A stretch of DNA of 64,000 nt from Natronoglycomyces albus (GCF_016925535.1 NZ_CP070496.1:3534001-3598000), one strand, 5' to 3'. Shown: positions 53,601-63,216, counted from the first letter of the stretch. The notes: generated by a model not told the origin, from the sequence alone. Made by a program: numbers and translations.

Positions 53601-56036
53601 CTAGCCAGCCACCGGCTGCACCACTAGCGGGCTTCGAACCTGATGACCTCTGCTATCGATCCACGTAATCGCCCCGAAGGAATACTCACCACTTGGCGCA
53701 CCCGCGTGCGTGAACGTCACGTCGAACGAAGCCGTCTGGCCCGGACGCACAACCAAGGTCCGCTTCGAGACCCGAACATCGATGCCAGCGGGAGCCTCCA
53801 CATGCGCGAAGTACACCCCAGTGAAATCGTCCACATTGGTCACCGTGCGGGTTACCGTATACGAACCCTCCAACGAACCCACCGAAACCGAAGGGTAATT
53901 CAGCTGACTGGGTTCGATCGGATCCACAAACTCACACATCAGCGCCAACTCCGGAACGCTCTCAAACTGGCCCAGGCCGCAACCGTAAGAAGTCCAGTCA
54001 ATGAAGTCCGCGTCGTAGACCAGCCCCGGGTTGAACATGCGCGAACCATCGACATGGCCCGCACCGTAGTGCAGCGGGGTCGCCTCGTCGCCATGAGCGG
54101 TCACGATAGCCTCACCAGCAGAGTCGTCCGTGTAGGCCGTGGTCATCATGGCCGACTTGATCATCGCCGGAGACCAGTCGGGGTTCGCACTAGCGATCAG
54201 CGCGGCCAAACCCGCGATATGCGGGGCAGACATAGAGGTGCCCGACATCGGACCATACTGCGTTCCAGTGAGGTTCTCCGGGAAACCGGCCATAACCTCC
54301 ACACCGGGCGCGGTAATGTCCGGCTTCAGCAAATCGCCACCACCGGCGACGGCAGGCCCATACGAGGAAAACCACGCCATCTCCGGCGCGACCTGGTCAC
54401 GACGTTCGGTGGCCCCAATAGTGACCGCAGCGTCCTCACCCACCGAGGCGGCGTAGACGCGGGCAGCCTCACCAGCCTCGAGGCCGATATTGATAATCGG
54501 GAACTCGTTGCGGACCAGGTACAGCTGGTTCGCCGGGTGCTCCTCGGTATTGGCAAAGATGAACGCACCAGCACCAGCGTTCCTCACTTCGGCCAGGCTC
54601 GACCCGAGCCTGGCGTCGTCGCGCTCGCACAAGATGGCTTCACCGTCGACCTTGGCCGGGTCGATCGTGCCCGTGGCACATGTGCGGGCAGCGGCCGGGT
54701 CTGCGTCATCCCTAGCCACGTCCACGGCCGAGACCAGCGGAAATTCCAGTTCCGCGCTCTGGAACGCGGCAGACTCGAAGACCTGACCGTCCCCGAGAAC
54801 GAAATCGGAGCGCAGCTTCTGCGAATGGGTCGAAGCCGCCACCGTAGTCACCCACGGATAGTTGTGGGCCACCGTGCTCGGCCCAGCCATCCCGCTATTA
54901 CCCGCGGAAGCCGACACGAAGACACCCGCTGCCGCGGCACGCAAATACGCCTGTGCCACAGGCGTAACGATAGAACTGGTGGAACCAGAGATCGAAAAGT
55001 TGAGGACGTCAACGCCGTCATTGACGGCCGCCTCGATCGCGGCTACCGAGTTGGCTTCGGCGCACGTGCCGAAGAGACTCCAGCACACCTTGTAAACCGA
55101 CAGTCGCGCCGCCGGAGCCATGCCCGACGCGTTCCCGTAGGAGCGCCCTTCGCTGATGGCTTCGACATCGTGGTTACCCACGGCCGTGGTGGCCACGTGC
55201 GTACCGTGGTTGACCTCCTCCAAAGGAGAGGCGTAACCGAAAGCGGCCAGACCATGGCTGTCAAACCACTGGGCACCAATCACCTTATTGTTACAGGTGA
55301 CGTTGAGAGCTGGGTCCTCCTCGTCTCCCTCATCGCAGGTGCCGCGCCACTTAGCGTCGATGATGTCCTGATCCGGACGCGGTTCCGGCAACGGAGCCAG
55401 CGACGGGTTGCTCGGGTCGAAACCAGTGTCGATAATGCCGACGATGACCCCTTCACCGGCGTTGTCGGCTCCGCCGAACTCACGCTCCCAGGAGCCGCCC
55501 GCCCCATCAACACCGACAAATTCGCCGGTGCTCACAGTGTCGAGCTCAAGGTTCCGGTCTTCGAAAATGCCCTTCACCTTGGGATGATCGTTAAGGTTCT
55601 CGGCCTCGTCGGCACTCAAATGCATGGCGACACCGTTGAAAACACTGTCGTAGACCATGTTCACGGCCGCATCGTCAAAATCGGAGAGGATCTCCTCGCG
55701 CTCATGCGCCAGATAGTCGCGATAGGCCTTCGCCGCGGCCGAATCGGGGTCATAGCGCTCGCCCTCCTCCACCGCTGTCGCCGCGAACCCGCTGAGGTCT
55801 CCCTCATAGGTGACGGTGGGCTCGGCTTCGAACTCCACTATGTAGTAGCCACCGTCGAACTCATCGAGGTAGGCACTTTCTTCGGTGAACGTCTCGGACT
55901 CGAGGCCGAGTGGGGATGTTGGTTCGGCGGACGCGCCGCTAGCGGCCACCATGGTGATTCCTGCTGCGGTGATTGCCGCAGCGGTCATTGCGGTGGCGGA
56001 CACGGCCCGCCGCCGCAATGGGGTTGTGACTCCCAT
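53601..56036 (-). CDS. Secreted subtilisin-family (S8) protease with PA domain, paralogue of 49739-52807
   Basis: 811 residues from an ATG with GGAAGGAG upstream. A signal peptide ends near GASAEP. The I9 propeptide covers about 64-170. The triad is Asp203 (GIIDTGFD), His277 (VNHGTHVATT) and Ser601 (GTSMSAPH), with oxyanion Asn in SASAGNSGMAG. The PA domain and Fn3-like region follow as in the paralogue, and the two proteins align without large gaps up to the point where this one stops (QVRSPLVVQPVAG). The paralogue then goes on for about 220 residues. The tandem arrangement shows a gene duplication. Extracellular; substrate unknown. Confidence 0.92.
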   Translation of the reverse strand: MGVTTPLRRRAVSATAMTAAAITAAGITMVAASGASAEPTSPLGLESETFTEESAYLDEFDGGYYIVEFEAEPTVTYEGDLSGFAATAVEEGERYDPDSAAAKAYRDYLAHEREEILSDFDDAAVNMVYDSVFNGVAMHLSADEAENLNDHPKVKGIFEDRNLELDTVSTGEFVGVDGAGGSWEREFGGADNAGEGVIVGIIDTGFDPSNPSLAPLPEPRPDQDIIDAKWRGTCDEGDEEDPALNVTCNNKVIGAQWFDSHGLAAFGYASPLEEVNHGTHVATTAVGNHDVEAISEGRSYGNASGMAPAARLSVYKVCWSLFGTCAEANSVAAIEAAVNDGVDVLNFSISGSTSSIVTPVAQAYLRAAAAGVFVSASAGNSGMAGPSTVAHNYPWVTTVAASTHSQKLRSDFVLGDGQVFESAAFQSAELEFPLVSAVDVARDDADPAAARTCATGTIDPAKVDGEAILCERDDARLGSSLAEVRNAGAGAFIFANTEEHPANQLYLVRNEFPIINIGLEAGEAARVYAASVGEDAAVTIGATERRDQVAPEMAWFSSYGPAVAGGGDLLKPDITAPGVEVMAGFPENLTGTQYGPMSGTSMSAPHIAGLAALIASANPDWSPAMIKSAMMTTAYTDDSAGEAIVTAHGDEATPLHYGAGHVDGSRMFNPGLVYDADFIDWTSYGCGLGQFESVPELALMCEFVDPIEPSQLNYPSVSVGSLEGSYTVTRTVTNVDDFTGVYFAHVEAPAGIDVRVSKRTLVVRPGQTASFDVTFTHAGAPSGEYSFGAITWIDSRGHQVRSPLVVQPVAG

Positions 56037-56459
56037 TGTTGGGTCTCCTTCCGGGGGCGCGCGGAAAAGGGGGTCCGCGCATTAGAAGTGAGACTAATTC
56101 GGGCCCAGAGGCCGCGCATCGGGGTAAACCCTTGCAATTGCGCACAGACACCACCACATGCCACCGACGATGCTCCGAACAGCTACAACACAACGCCCGC
56201 AAAGAAAAGGGACTCGAACGAGAATTCCACGTCGGGCCTACACGCGATCTTCCACAAGATCAACTCAGGTTCAATTAATCGACGCGGCAAGCATTGTGGG
56301 ACGCGCATAGATTCGCGCCAATCGAGTACGCACAAGCACCCCATACATTCGCAACCAAAAGCTTTCGATCACTTGTGAAAGTGCCGCCAGGGCACCGCAT
56401 TGACCTGGCTTCGTCCGCAGCGAACCGCCGTTGGCCCCCTACTGAAACTGCGCAGGCAC
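56037..56459. other. Intergenic stretch upstream of the second subtilisin gene
   Basis: About 420 bases, AT-richer near 56130-56380. It should carry the protease promoter. No gene or strong hairpin is seen. Confidence 0.5.
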
Positions 56460-57275
56460 CTACGAAAGCGCCTGCCGCAACCGGCGCACCAACTGACATC
56501 GCACGTCGAGGTCACTGGCGCGCAACGGTCCGTACTGACTGACGTAACACGTCCGCCCCTCGAACACGACCGACGATTTTGCAGGCACCTCCGCCCGACA
56601 CAGCAGCATGCGAAGCTGGCGATCCAACAGGGTCTTCGCAGCTTCAGCATCCAGGGCCAATACGGCAAAGCGGGAGTCGAACGAGGCCTCACCCGTGCGA
56701 ACTCGCAACCGTCGTGCCGTGAACAGGGCGATGCGCATCCGAGGCTTGGGCACGACCAACACAGTCGGAAGCTCACGCTCGAGGTCCACCCCGACCAGGT
56801 TCATGAAGCGGTACCGCACCACCTGCCCCAAGAGAGTGCGCGGTGGAGGTCGGCGACGCGACCCTGCGAGGACGCGACTTTGCCAAATGCGGACACCATC
56901 GTCGGCAGACTCCAGCAGCGGGCCGTACGTCTCGGCGCTATCACTCCACATCGGGGGACGCGCGGCAAACCCGGCGAACAGGCGGGAGCCGGTCTCAGAG
57001 GAAGACGCGGCGCGGCCGAACGGGAGCACGTCCATCACCGTGTCGAGGCTCGTTCGGCCCCGAAAGACGAAAGCATGAGCCAGCGCCCATCGCGACAGAG
57101 CGACCTCCTGCCCCCGCAAGAGGACGATCCGCATAGCCCAGGCGACGCACAAGCCGACCACCAGGGCAGCCAGCGCGGCCACGACGCCCCACTGAAACAA
57201 CGACAGGCCACTGGCCGCCTCCGAGACATAATTGATGTCTTGATCATGCAGAGCCGGACTGCTAGCTAGGGTCAT
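56460..57275 (-). CDS. Single-pass membrane protein, hypothetical
   Basis: 271 residues. A membrane helix lies at about 26-48 (FQWGVVAALAALVVGLCVAW), followed by a large, Arg-rich cytoplasmic part with RWALAHAFVFRGRTSLDTVM, RPPMWSDSAETYGPL and RYRFMNLVGVDLE. The start overlaps the end of the MITE-disrupted gene by 4 bp (ATGA), so it was coupled to that gene. No family is recognised. The operon continues upstream with a DUF1707 protein. Confidence 0.7.
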   Translation of the reverse strand: MTLASSPALHDQDINYVSEAASGLSLFQWGVVAALAALVVGLCVAWAMRIVLLRGQEVALSRWALAHAFVFRGRTSLDTVMDVLPFGRAASSSETGSRLFAGFAARPPMWSDSAETYGPLLESADDGVRIWQSRVLAGSRRRPPPRTLLGQVVRYRFMNLVGVDLERELPTVLVVPKPRMRIALFTARRLRVRTGEASFDSRFAVLALDAEAAKTLLDRQLRMLLCRAEVPAKSSVVFEGRTCYVSQYGPLRASDLDVRCQLVRRLRQALS

Positions 57276-57767
57276 GAATCGGCAATCATGCCGTCGATCT
57301 CCTCGAATGAGGCACGGAGTTCATCATCAATGAGGCTTAGAGCTCCTATCAGGTTTCTCTTCCTACTGCGGTGGAGTGATGTCGCGCCTGGCCGCGTTGT
57401 CGGCCCTTGCCCATACCCGCTGGGTATGAACAAGCACCTCCGCCTCCCCACGCACTGACAGCACACCATCCTCGCCACGGAAACAAACCTGATAGGAGCT
57501 CTTAGGCAAAAGTGCAAATTCAAGGCCGCAGGAGGCGAAGTTTACGCAGGTAAACGAGCCGACGAGAACGCTGAAAGTGCCTTTTGCATAGGCCTCAACG
57601 TCATGCCAGTGGTCAATTGATTCCTTGATCCGGTCGGCCGGGCCACTAAGCGCATGGTCAAACAAGCGAATGTTGTCCGCCAGTTCCCCTGCCGTGTCTT
57701 TGTACTTATCCACATGGCTCAGACCAGGTATCGCCATGACTGTGAAGACGTTTGTCACCAACGCCAT
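57272..57767 (-). pseudogene. Small gene(s) interrupted by MITE copy 2
   Basis: On the minus strand, a frame from ATG 57767 (overlapping the DUF1707 stop by 13 bp; another ATG lies at 57734) reads a helical protein with KYKDTAGELADNIRLFDHAL and KESIDHWHDVEAYA up to FALLPK, where the MITE begins. On the other side of the MITE lies a coding-like end, LIDDELRASFEEIDGMIADS, whose stop overlaps the next gene by ATGA. Taking out the MITE and one target copy (165 bp) does not bring the two parts into one frame, so there is a second lesion or they were separate genes. The helical, acidic character is reminiscent of small T7SS-like proteins, but this is weak. Confidence 0.5.
57340..57501. mobile_element. 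162-bp MITE, copy 2 (TTA target duplication)
   Basis: Same element as at 14304-14465, in the same orientation, with the 17-bp ends GAGCTCCTATCAGGTTT intact and three base differences. It is flanked by TTA at 57337-57339 and 57502-57504. Two of the differences lie in the right arm of the internal hairpin, weakening it (CAAGCACC in place of CAAGGGCC). It sits inside an operon, between coding-like segments of a disrupted gene. Confidence 0.9.
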
Positions 57768-58378
57768 TTGAAGAAGCGGTATTGGCGGCGGATCTTCAGC
57801 GATGAGGCGGACAGGCTGCCGGTGACCGATATGCGGACCCAGTTTTGAGGGCCGGTGTGGACCTTGTTCTTCACCGAGGCGGCTTTGAGGTCGATCTCGT
57901 CGACCGCGTAAACGCCCTCGTCGGGCAGGATGAGAACAATGCTTGAGGCCATGTCGTCAACCTGAATGTGGACTTCCCGGCTGGAGAAGATCGCCTCGGT
58001 GAAGTTGAGTTTGATATTCGAGGCTTTCCCTTTCAGGACGATCCGCTGCGGCACCCTCCAGCGTCCGAGTCGTTTGATAGTCGATGCTTTGGGGGTCAAC
58101 TTCAAGAGTGCGGGCGAATCCGATTCCAGCTCACCGGGGCCGACCACCTCGACGCCGCCAGCGCTGGCCCTCAGTTGCCGGTTGATCTCGGGCAGGTCGC
58201 TGAGCAGGTCTTTGAGTTCTCCGTGGGTACGGACGCGATAAACTTCGGCGGCACGGTCGTTGAATTCGGAGAGGTCGAGGCGTCCCTCTTCGGTGCTGCG
58301 GTGCAGGTGGGCGATGACCTGCTCGCGTTCGGCATCCGAGACTCGCAGGCGGGGGTCGGGCTCTTCAGTTCCGGTCAT
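57755..58378 (-). CDS. DUF1707 domain protein
   Basis: 207 residues from the ATG at 58378; a longer frame to 58951 overlaps the real upstream gene and is not native. The N-terminal DUF1707 domain reads RVSDAEREQVIAHLHRST, then EGRLDLSEFNDRAAEVYRVR, then HGELKDLLSDLPEI. The rest is a beta-rich domain (IVLKGKASNIKLNFTEAIFS, MASSIVLILPDEGVYAVDE), similar to the DUF4097/LiaF-like C-terminal domain often joined to DUF1707. Such proteins are thought to act at the membrane in envelope or developmental control; the function is not established. The gap to the preceding gene is 10 bp. Confidence 0.88.
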   Translation of the reverse strand: MTGTEEPDPRLRVSDAEREQVIAHLHRSTEEGRLDLSEFNDRAAEVYRVRTHGELKDLLSDLPEINRQLRASAGGVEVVGPGELESDSPALLKLTPKASTIKRLGRWRVPQRIVLKGKASNIKLNFTEAIFSSREVHIQVDDMASSIVLILPDEGVYAVDEIDLKAASVKNKVHTGPQNWVRISVTGSLSASSLKIRRQYRFFKWRW

Positions 58379-58388
58379 ATCTTTCAAT

Positions 58389-58808
58389 TTAGCGAATGCG
58401 CCGGGGGTTGCGCACCAAGCCGCCGTTGCACCATTCCTGGTAGTCGAACAGTTTCGGGTACTTGATGAGGGCTTTGGTGTTGCGAATCCATAGCCGTATC
58501 CACTGGTCGCGATGTTCGGAGGCCGCTTCCAGTAGTTTCTCGACCTTTTTCTCGGTGTGGACCTTGAACTTGGTGCGCACCGCGTCGCCTGAGTAGATGT
58601 ACATGACGTGTAGCGCGAACGCCCGTTTTGGGCACAGCGGGTCGGCGGCCAGTTCCAACCAGGTGTGAATGAGTTCGTCCGTTGCCAACAACAGGTCCCA
58701 TTGTCGGCCTTCCGGGGGTCCCGCATGGGGGTCGTGGGCCCATTCCCGGATCTCTTCGGCAGTGGGGACCGCCGGGGTGGCAAAACCCTGAAATGGTTTC
58801 TTTGACAC
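58389..58808 (-). CDS. Hypothetical helical protein, first gene of the DUF1707 operon
   Basis: 139 residues, mostly helical and rich in Trp and charged residues (REWAHDPHAGPPEGRQWD, LLLATDELIHTWLELAAD, KVEKLLEAASEHRDQWIRLW). No membrane segment or signal. It may be an all-helical protein of the type found in adaptors, but no family is recognised. The DUF1707 gene starts 10 bp after its stop. Confidence 0.7.
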   Translation of the reverse strand: MSKKPFQGFATPAVPTAEEIREWAHDPHAGPPEGRQWDLLLATDELIHTWLELAADPLCPKRAFALHVMYIYSGDAVRTKFKVHTEKKVEKLLEAASEHRDQWIRLWIRNTKALIKYPKLFDYQEWCNGGLVRNPRRIR

Positions 58809-58950
58809 GCATCGCTCCTACTGTGGCCAGCGCCGAGGGTACCACCATGGGACAGCGGCGTCGTGTGTTGTCGGCGTCGGTATGGGGTGGCCGCGCTCGG
58901 CGTGGGGATTGGGGTTCGTCGCTTGCCCTCATTATTAGGTGCCTTGTCCA

Positions 58951-58997
58951 ACTAAAGGGGCCCGGGGCCGCATCTCGCGGCTCCGGGCCCCTTTAGT
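58951..58997 (-). terminator. Terminator of the Fe-S oxidoreductase gene
   Basis: ACTAAAGGGGCCCGGGGCCGC and GCGGCTCCGGGCCCCTTTAGT form a stem of about 20 bp with one mismatch. It ends 10 bp past the minus-strand stop at 59007. Confidence 0.85.
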
Positions 58998-59006
58998 TGT
59001 TGTGGC

Positions 59007-61244
59007 TTAGGAGCTGGGTTTGTCCGGCTCAGCCTCGGCGGCTTCTTCTGAGCTGGCTGCCTGGGCTGGGTCGGGTTTGGTCTGCTCCAGCAGCAGTTGG
59101 GCCACGTCGACAACCTGGACGTTCTCTTCTTCTCCGGAGGCGGCTACGCCGTCGTTGATCATGGTGGAGCAGAAGGGGCAGCCCACGGCGACGGTTTTCG
59201 CGCCGGTGTTGATGGCTTCTTCAGAGCGGTTGATGTTGACGCGTTTGCCGAGGTCCTCTTCCATCCACATGCGGGCGCCGCCAGCGCCGCAGCAGAAGGA
59301 CTCTTTACCCGAGCGGGGCATTTCGGTGAGTCCTTGGGCGGAGATGTCGCCGAGGACTTCGCGGGGGGGCGTGAAGACTCCGTTGTGTCGCCCCAGGTAG
59401 CAGGGGTCGTGGTAGGTGAGTCCGCCTTCGAGTTGCCGGACGGGCTTGATTTTGCCGGATTTGAGCAACTCGGAGAGTAGTTCGGTGTGGTGGACGACTT
59501 CGTAGTGTCCGCCCATTTGTCCGTATTCATTGCCGAGCGTGTTGAGGCAGTGGGGGCAGGTGGCGACGATTTTCTTGGCCCCGGCTTCATTGAGCGCGGT
59601 GACGTTTTGCTCGGCGAGCATTTGGAAGAGGAATTCGTTGCCCATGCGGCGGGCGGGGTCGCCGGTGCAGGTCTCGCCTTTGCCTAGGGTCGCGAAGGAG
59701 ACCCCGGCTTGGTGCAACAGTGTGGCCACCGCACGGGCGGTTTTTTGTGCCTTGGGGTCGAAGGCCGCCGCACAGCCAACCCAGAATAGGTACTCGTAGT
59801 CTTCGGCGGCCGAGTCGATGACGGGGACTTCGAAGTCGAGGCCTTCGGTCCAGTCGGTGCGCTTCTTGGGGTTTTCGCCCCACGGGTTGCCCTTGTTTTC
59901 GAGGTTGCGCAGCAGCACTCCGGCCTCGGGCGGGAAGGCCGATTCCATCATGGTCTGGTTGCGTCGCATGTCGAGGATGTGGTCGACGTGTTCGATGTCG
60001 ACCGGGCACTGTTCGACGCAGGCTCCGCAGGTGGTGCAGGACCAGAGGACTTCGGGGTCGATGATGTCGCCGATGAGGCTCTTGTCGGCCTCGGCCAGCG
60101 CGATCGGGGAGACGTCTTTGAGTTGTTCGGCCGAGGCGGTCTCCTCACCCAGGGCGTCTTTGCGGCCTCCGGCCATGAGGTAGGGGGCCTTGGCGTACAG
60201 GTGGGTGCGCAGGTCTGTCATGAGCAGCTTGGGCGACAGCGGCTTGCCGGTGTTCCAGGCTGGGCATTGGTCTTGGCAGCGCCCGCATTCGGTGCAGGTG
60301 GTGAAGTCGAGCAGGCCCTTCCAGGTGAACTGTTCGACTTGGCCGACGCCGAAGGGGTCCTTTTCGGGGTCGTCGGTTTCGAAGTCGATGGGGCGGCCGT
60401 CGACGAGGGCCGGTTTGGCGGCTCCGAGCGCGACGCGGCCGTCTGCTTCGCGCTTGTAGTAGATGTTGAAGAATGCCGTCAGGCGGTGCCAGCCGATGCC
60501 CATGGTCAGGATGCGGGCGATGATGACGAAGAAGGTCCAGGAGACGAGGATCTTGCCCAGGGCCAGGAGGGTGACGACGGTGCCGAGGGTTTCGGCGCTG
60601 GTGTCGCCCCAAATGTTGGAGAGGGCGGCCGATATCGGGGAAGCCCAGGTGGTCTCGATGGCGCCCTTGGCGTATTCGGCCGAGCGAATCAGGAAGAGGA
60701 AGGACGCGATGGCGAAGATGGTGGCTTCGACGTAGAAGGCCTGCCATTGGCTGGAGCCTTCGAAGCGGGAGGTGGACTTACGTTGTCCGGCTTCGGAGGC
60801 GGGGCCGTCTTCGGGGGCGGGGTTGCGGCTGGGCAGCTTTACCATGCGCACGATGAACAGGGTGACGATTCCCAGCCATGTGAACAGGGCGATGAGTTCG
60901 GAGAGCATCAGCCACGGGATGAAGTGGCCGAGCAGCGGCAGTGACCAGTTGGGGTTGAGGACTTCGAAATAGGCCTGCACAAGGATGGGGAATAGGGAGA
61001 AGAACCCGATGAAGACAAACCAGTGGGCGGCTCCGACCAGGCTCAGTTTGAGCATGCGGGTGTGCCCGAGGGTTTCGACCGCCAGGGTCTTGAGGCGTTG
61101 CGCGCGGTTGCCGCTGCGGCTGTCGTCTTTGGCTCCCAGGCGAATGATGGCCAGGATTTGCGCGCAAGCGCGCACAAAGAGGGTGATGGCGACGGCGGTA
61201 AAGCCGAACGCGATCACCGAGGCAATGATTTGGACCGTACCCAT
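59007..61244 (-). CDS. Membrane-bound (Fe-S) oxidoreductase, HdrD/GlpC-type (Rv0338c-like)
   Basis: 745 residues from an ATG with GGGAGGA upstream. About six membrane helices (1-255) come first, as in the NarI/HdrE-like membrane parts fused in this group. Two 4Fe-4S motifs follow: Cys317, 320, 323, 327 (CTECGRCQDQCP) and Cys403, 406, 409, 413 (CTTCGACVEQCP). The C-terminal part has two CCG-type repeats (CPHCLNTLGNEYGQMGGHYE and CCGAGGARMWME), which bind a non-cubane cluster in heterodisulfide reductases. It probably moves electrons between a cytoplasmic donor and the quinone pool; the substrate is unknown. Confidence 0.9.
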   Translation of the reverse strand: MGTVQIIASVIAFGFTAVAITLFVRACAQILAIIRLGAKDDSRSGNRAQRLKTLAVETLGHTRMLKLSLVGAAHWFVFIGFFSLFPILVQAYFEVLNPNWSLPLLGHFIPWLMLSELIALFTWLGIVTLFIVRMVKLPSRNPAPEDGPASEAGQRKSTSRFEGSSQWQAFYVEATIFAIASFLFLIRSAEYAKGAIETTWASPISAALSNIWGDTSAETLGTVVTLLALGKILVSWTFFVIIARILTMGIGWHRLTAFFNIYYKREADGRVALGAAKPALVDGRPIDFETDDPEKDPFGVGQVEQFTWKGLLDFTTCTECGRCQDQCPAWNTGKPLSPKLLMTDLRTHLYAKAPYLMAGGRKDALGEETASAEQLKDVSPIALAEADKSLIGDIIDPEVLWSCTTCGACVEQCPVDIEHVDHILDMRRNQTMMESAFPPEAGVLLRNLENKGNPWGENPKKRTDWTEGLDFEVPVIDSAAEDYEYLFWVGCAAAFDPKAQKTARAVATLLHQAGVSFATLGKGETCTGDPARRMGNEFLFQMLAEQNVTALNEAGAKKIVATCPHCLNTLGNEYGQMGGHYEVVHHTELLSELLKSGKIKPVRQLEGGLTYHDPCYLGRHNGVFTPPREVLGDISAQGLTEMPRSGKESFCCGAGGARMWMEEDLGKRVNINRSEEAINTGAKTVAVGCPFCSTMINDGVAASGEEENVQVVDVAQLLLEQTKPDPAQAASSEEAAEAEPDKPSS

Positions 61245-61415
61245 CGGCGTCCTCCCTCGCTACAGGTGCTGTCAGACACAATAGTTGTTACTAGCCAGTA
61301 ATATTTCGGCGGGGTGCGACATGACACTAATTGATCACCATTAGCGAGGTGTCCTTTTCCTGGCGAGGTTAGCCTGCCCCTTCCGCCGTGTTGGTGAAAT
61401 CCGCATATGAGGCCA

Positions 61416-61456
61416 CCCCGTCCGGCCACCCGGGGCAACCGCGTAGCCGGACGGGG
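61416..61456 (-). terminator. Terminator of the cstA gene
   Basis: CCCCGTCCGGC (61416-61426) and GCCGGACGGGG (61446-61456) pair across a 19-nt loop, 11 bp after the minus-strand stop. Confidence 0.8.
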
Positions 61457-61467
61457 CGAATAACGAC

Positions 61468-63216
61468 CTAATCCTTGGAATCGGCCCCCTTAGAGGCCTG
61501 CTCGGCCGCCTCTGACTTCGCGCCAGCGGAGCGACGGACCGCGCGGATGTCCTTGATCGACATCAACGCCTCCACGATGACCCACATCGCCAGGCCCAAA
61601 ATGATGGCGTCCAACGGCGCCAGCACCCATTCGCCCTGCTCAATAAAGTTACGCAGGTTCAAAACCAATGCCCACACCGTCATGACCGTCACGAAGACCA
61701 TCGGCACCACAATCGCGATCGGATTGCGCCCCAGCTTCGTGACCCACACGGCGATGACCGCCAGCGCCAAACCGGCCATCAGCTGATTAGTGGTGCCGAA
61801 AAGCTGCCAGAGCACTCCAAACGCATACCCGGCGTCGTCCTCGCCGCCAGGCATCAGCGCCAAACTCATGCCCAAGGCTATGGTGATCAGCCCCGGCCAG
61901 GTCAAGCTGCGAGCCAGCTTCTTCCACCCGATGATGGTCGCGATTTCCTGAATCACATAGCGCTGTAGCCGCACTGCCGTGTCCAGCGAGGTCGCCGCGA
62001 ACGAAATGACCACCACGGCCGCGAAAATCAACGCCAGATCCAACGGCACGCCCAGGTTCGAGGCGAAGACGGCCACCCCATCGACGAAGTTGCCAACGGC
62101 CCCGCCCGAGGCAGTGGAGAAATCCGGATACAGGCTGGACCAGTCGGCTTGGGTGGCCACGACACCAGCGGTGACGGCCAGGATTGAGCACAAAGCCAGC
62201 GAGCCCTCTCCGATGGCACCGGCGTAGCCCACGTACCTGGCATCGGTTTCCTTGTTCAACTGTTTGGCCGTGGTCCCCGAGCACACCAGCGAATGGAAAC
62301 CCGATATCGCCCCGCAGGCAATGGTGATGAACAAGAACGGAAACAAGCTAGGGGAGTCAGCGGGCACATCGTTGACGATGGGAGCCACGACGGTGTTCCA
62401 GCCAACCAGCACCCCCGCCAACACCACCGCCAGGGCGATGAACAGTTGATGCGAGTTGATGTAGTCCCTCGGTTGCAACAGCATCCAAATGGGCAGGCGA
62501 GAGGCAACAAACGTGTACAGGAACAAAATGATGACCCACAAGTTGCGGGGGTTATCGAATCCCAGCCATTCGGCCAGCGGCGTGATGTCGACCGGATACA
62601 TGTCGCCGACAATGATGAGCAAATACAGCGAAATGACACCGACGATCGACGGAATCAAGGCGGCGGTTTTCTTGCGATAGATGTATTGGCCGATCGCCAT
62701 CGCGATGGGAATCTCGACAAAAATCGGGATCACCGCCCCAGGGTGGGCGACGAGCAAATTTGCGATAACCACCGCGAAGACAGCATTGACCAGCGTCAAA
62801 AGAAAGAAAATAATCAGCAAGAACAAGGTTCGGGAACGCTTACTGATCACATCCTGCGCCAAGACACCGATGTTGCGCGCCCGGTGCCGCACCGAAATGA
62901 CCAACGCACCGAAATCATGGGTGCCAGCGGCGAAAATAGTGCCGAGGACTACCCAGGCCAAGGCCGGACCCCACCCCCAGAAAACCGCGATAGCCGGCCC
63001 CACGATCGGAGCCGCACCAGCAACAGAGGTGAAATGGTGGCCAAACAGGACATGCTTGTTAGTGGGGATGAAGTCCACGCCGTCGTGGAATCGATGAGCA
63101 GGAGTGACGAATGTGGGGTCTAGGCAATAGACTCTCTGAGCCAAATAGCGCGAGTAGAATATAAACCCGCAGGCAAATAGGGACAACACGCCTATTGCCA
63201 GCACAAAGGCAGGCAT
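61468..63216 (-). CDS. cstA: CstA-family transporter (carbon starvation / pyruvate-peptide uptake)
   Basis: 582 residues from the ATG at 63216, with GAGGAGG upstream; the in-frame ATG at 63246 is less suitable. About fourteen membrane helices. Family landmarks are RVYCLDPTFVTPAHRFHDGV, VDFIPTNKHVLFGHHFTSVAG, PIVGPAIAVFWGWGPAL, GTHDFGALVISVRHRA and ATSLDTAVRLQRYVIQEIAT. CstA and its relative BtsT take up peptides or pyruvate, often under carbon limitation. Which substrate applies cannot be read from the sequence. It stands alone, divergent from the gene at 63332. Confidence 0.92.
   Translation of the reverse strand: MPAFVLAIGVLSLFACGFIFYSRYLAQRVYCLDPTFVTPAHRFHDGVDFIPTNKHVLFGHHFTSVAGAAPIVGPAIAVFWGWGPALAWVVLGTIFAAGTHDFGALVISVRHRARNIGVLAQDVISKRSRTLFLLIIFFLLTLVNAVFAVVIANLLVAHPGAVIPIFVEIPIAMAIGQYIYRKKTAALIPSIVGVISLYLLIIVGDMYPVDITPLAEWLGFDNPRNLWVIILFLYTFVASRLPIWMLLQPRDYINSHQLFIALAVVLAGVLVGWNTVVAPIVNDVPADSPSLFPFLFITIACGAISGFHSLVCSGTTAKQLNKETDARYVGYAGAIGEGSLALCSILAVTAGVVATQADWSSLYPDFSTASGGAVGNFVDGVAVFASNLGVPLDLALIFAAVVVISFAATSLDTAVRLQRYVIQEIATIIGWKKLARSLTWPGLITIALGMSLALMPGGEDDAGYAFGVLWQLFGTTNQLMAGLALAVIAVWVTKLGRNPIAIVVPMVFVTVMTVWALVLNLRNFIEQGEWVLAPLDAIILGLAMWVIVEALMSIKDIRAVRRSAGAKSEAAEQASKGADSKD

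Noticed and set aside
53643..56378. A long open frame (over 900 codons) on the plus strand opposite the second subtilisin
   Set aside because: It mirrors the protease gene, has a His/Arg-rich composition typical of antisense frames in G+C-rich DNA, and no motif. The minus strand has signal peptide, triad and ribosome site.
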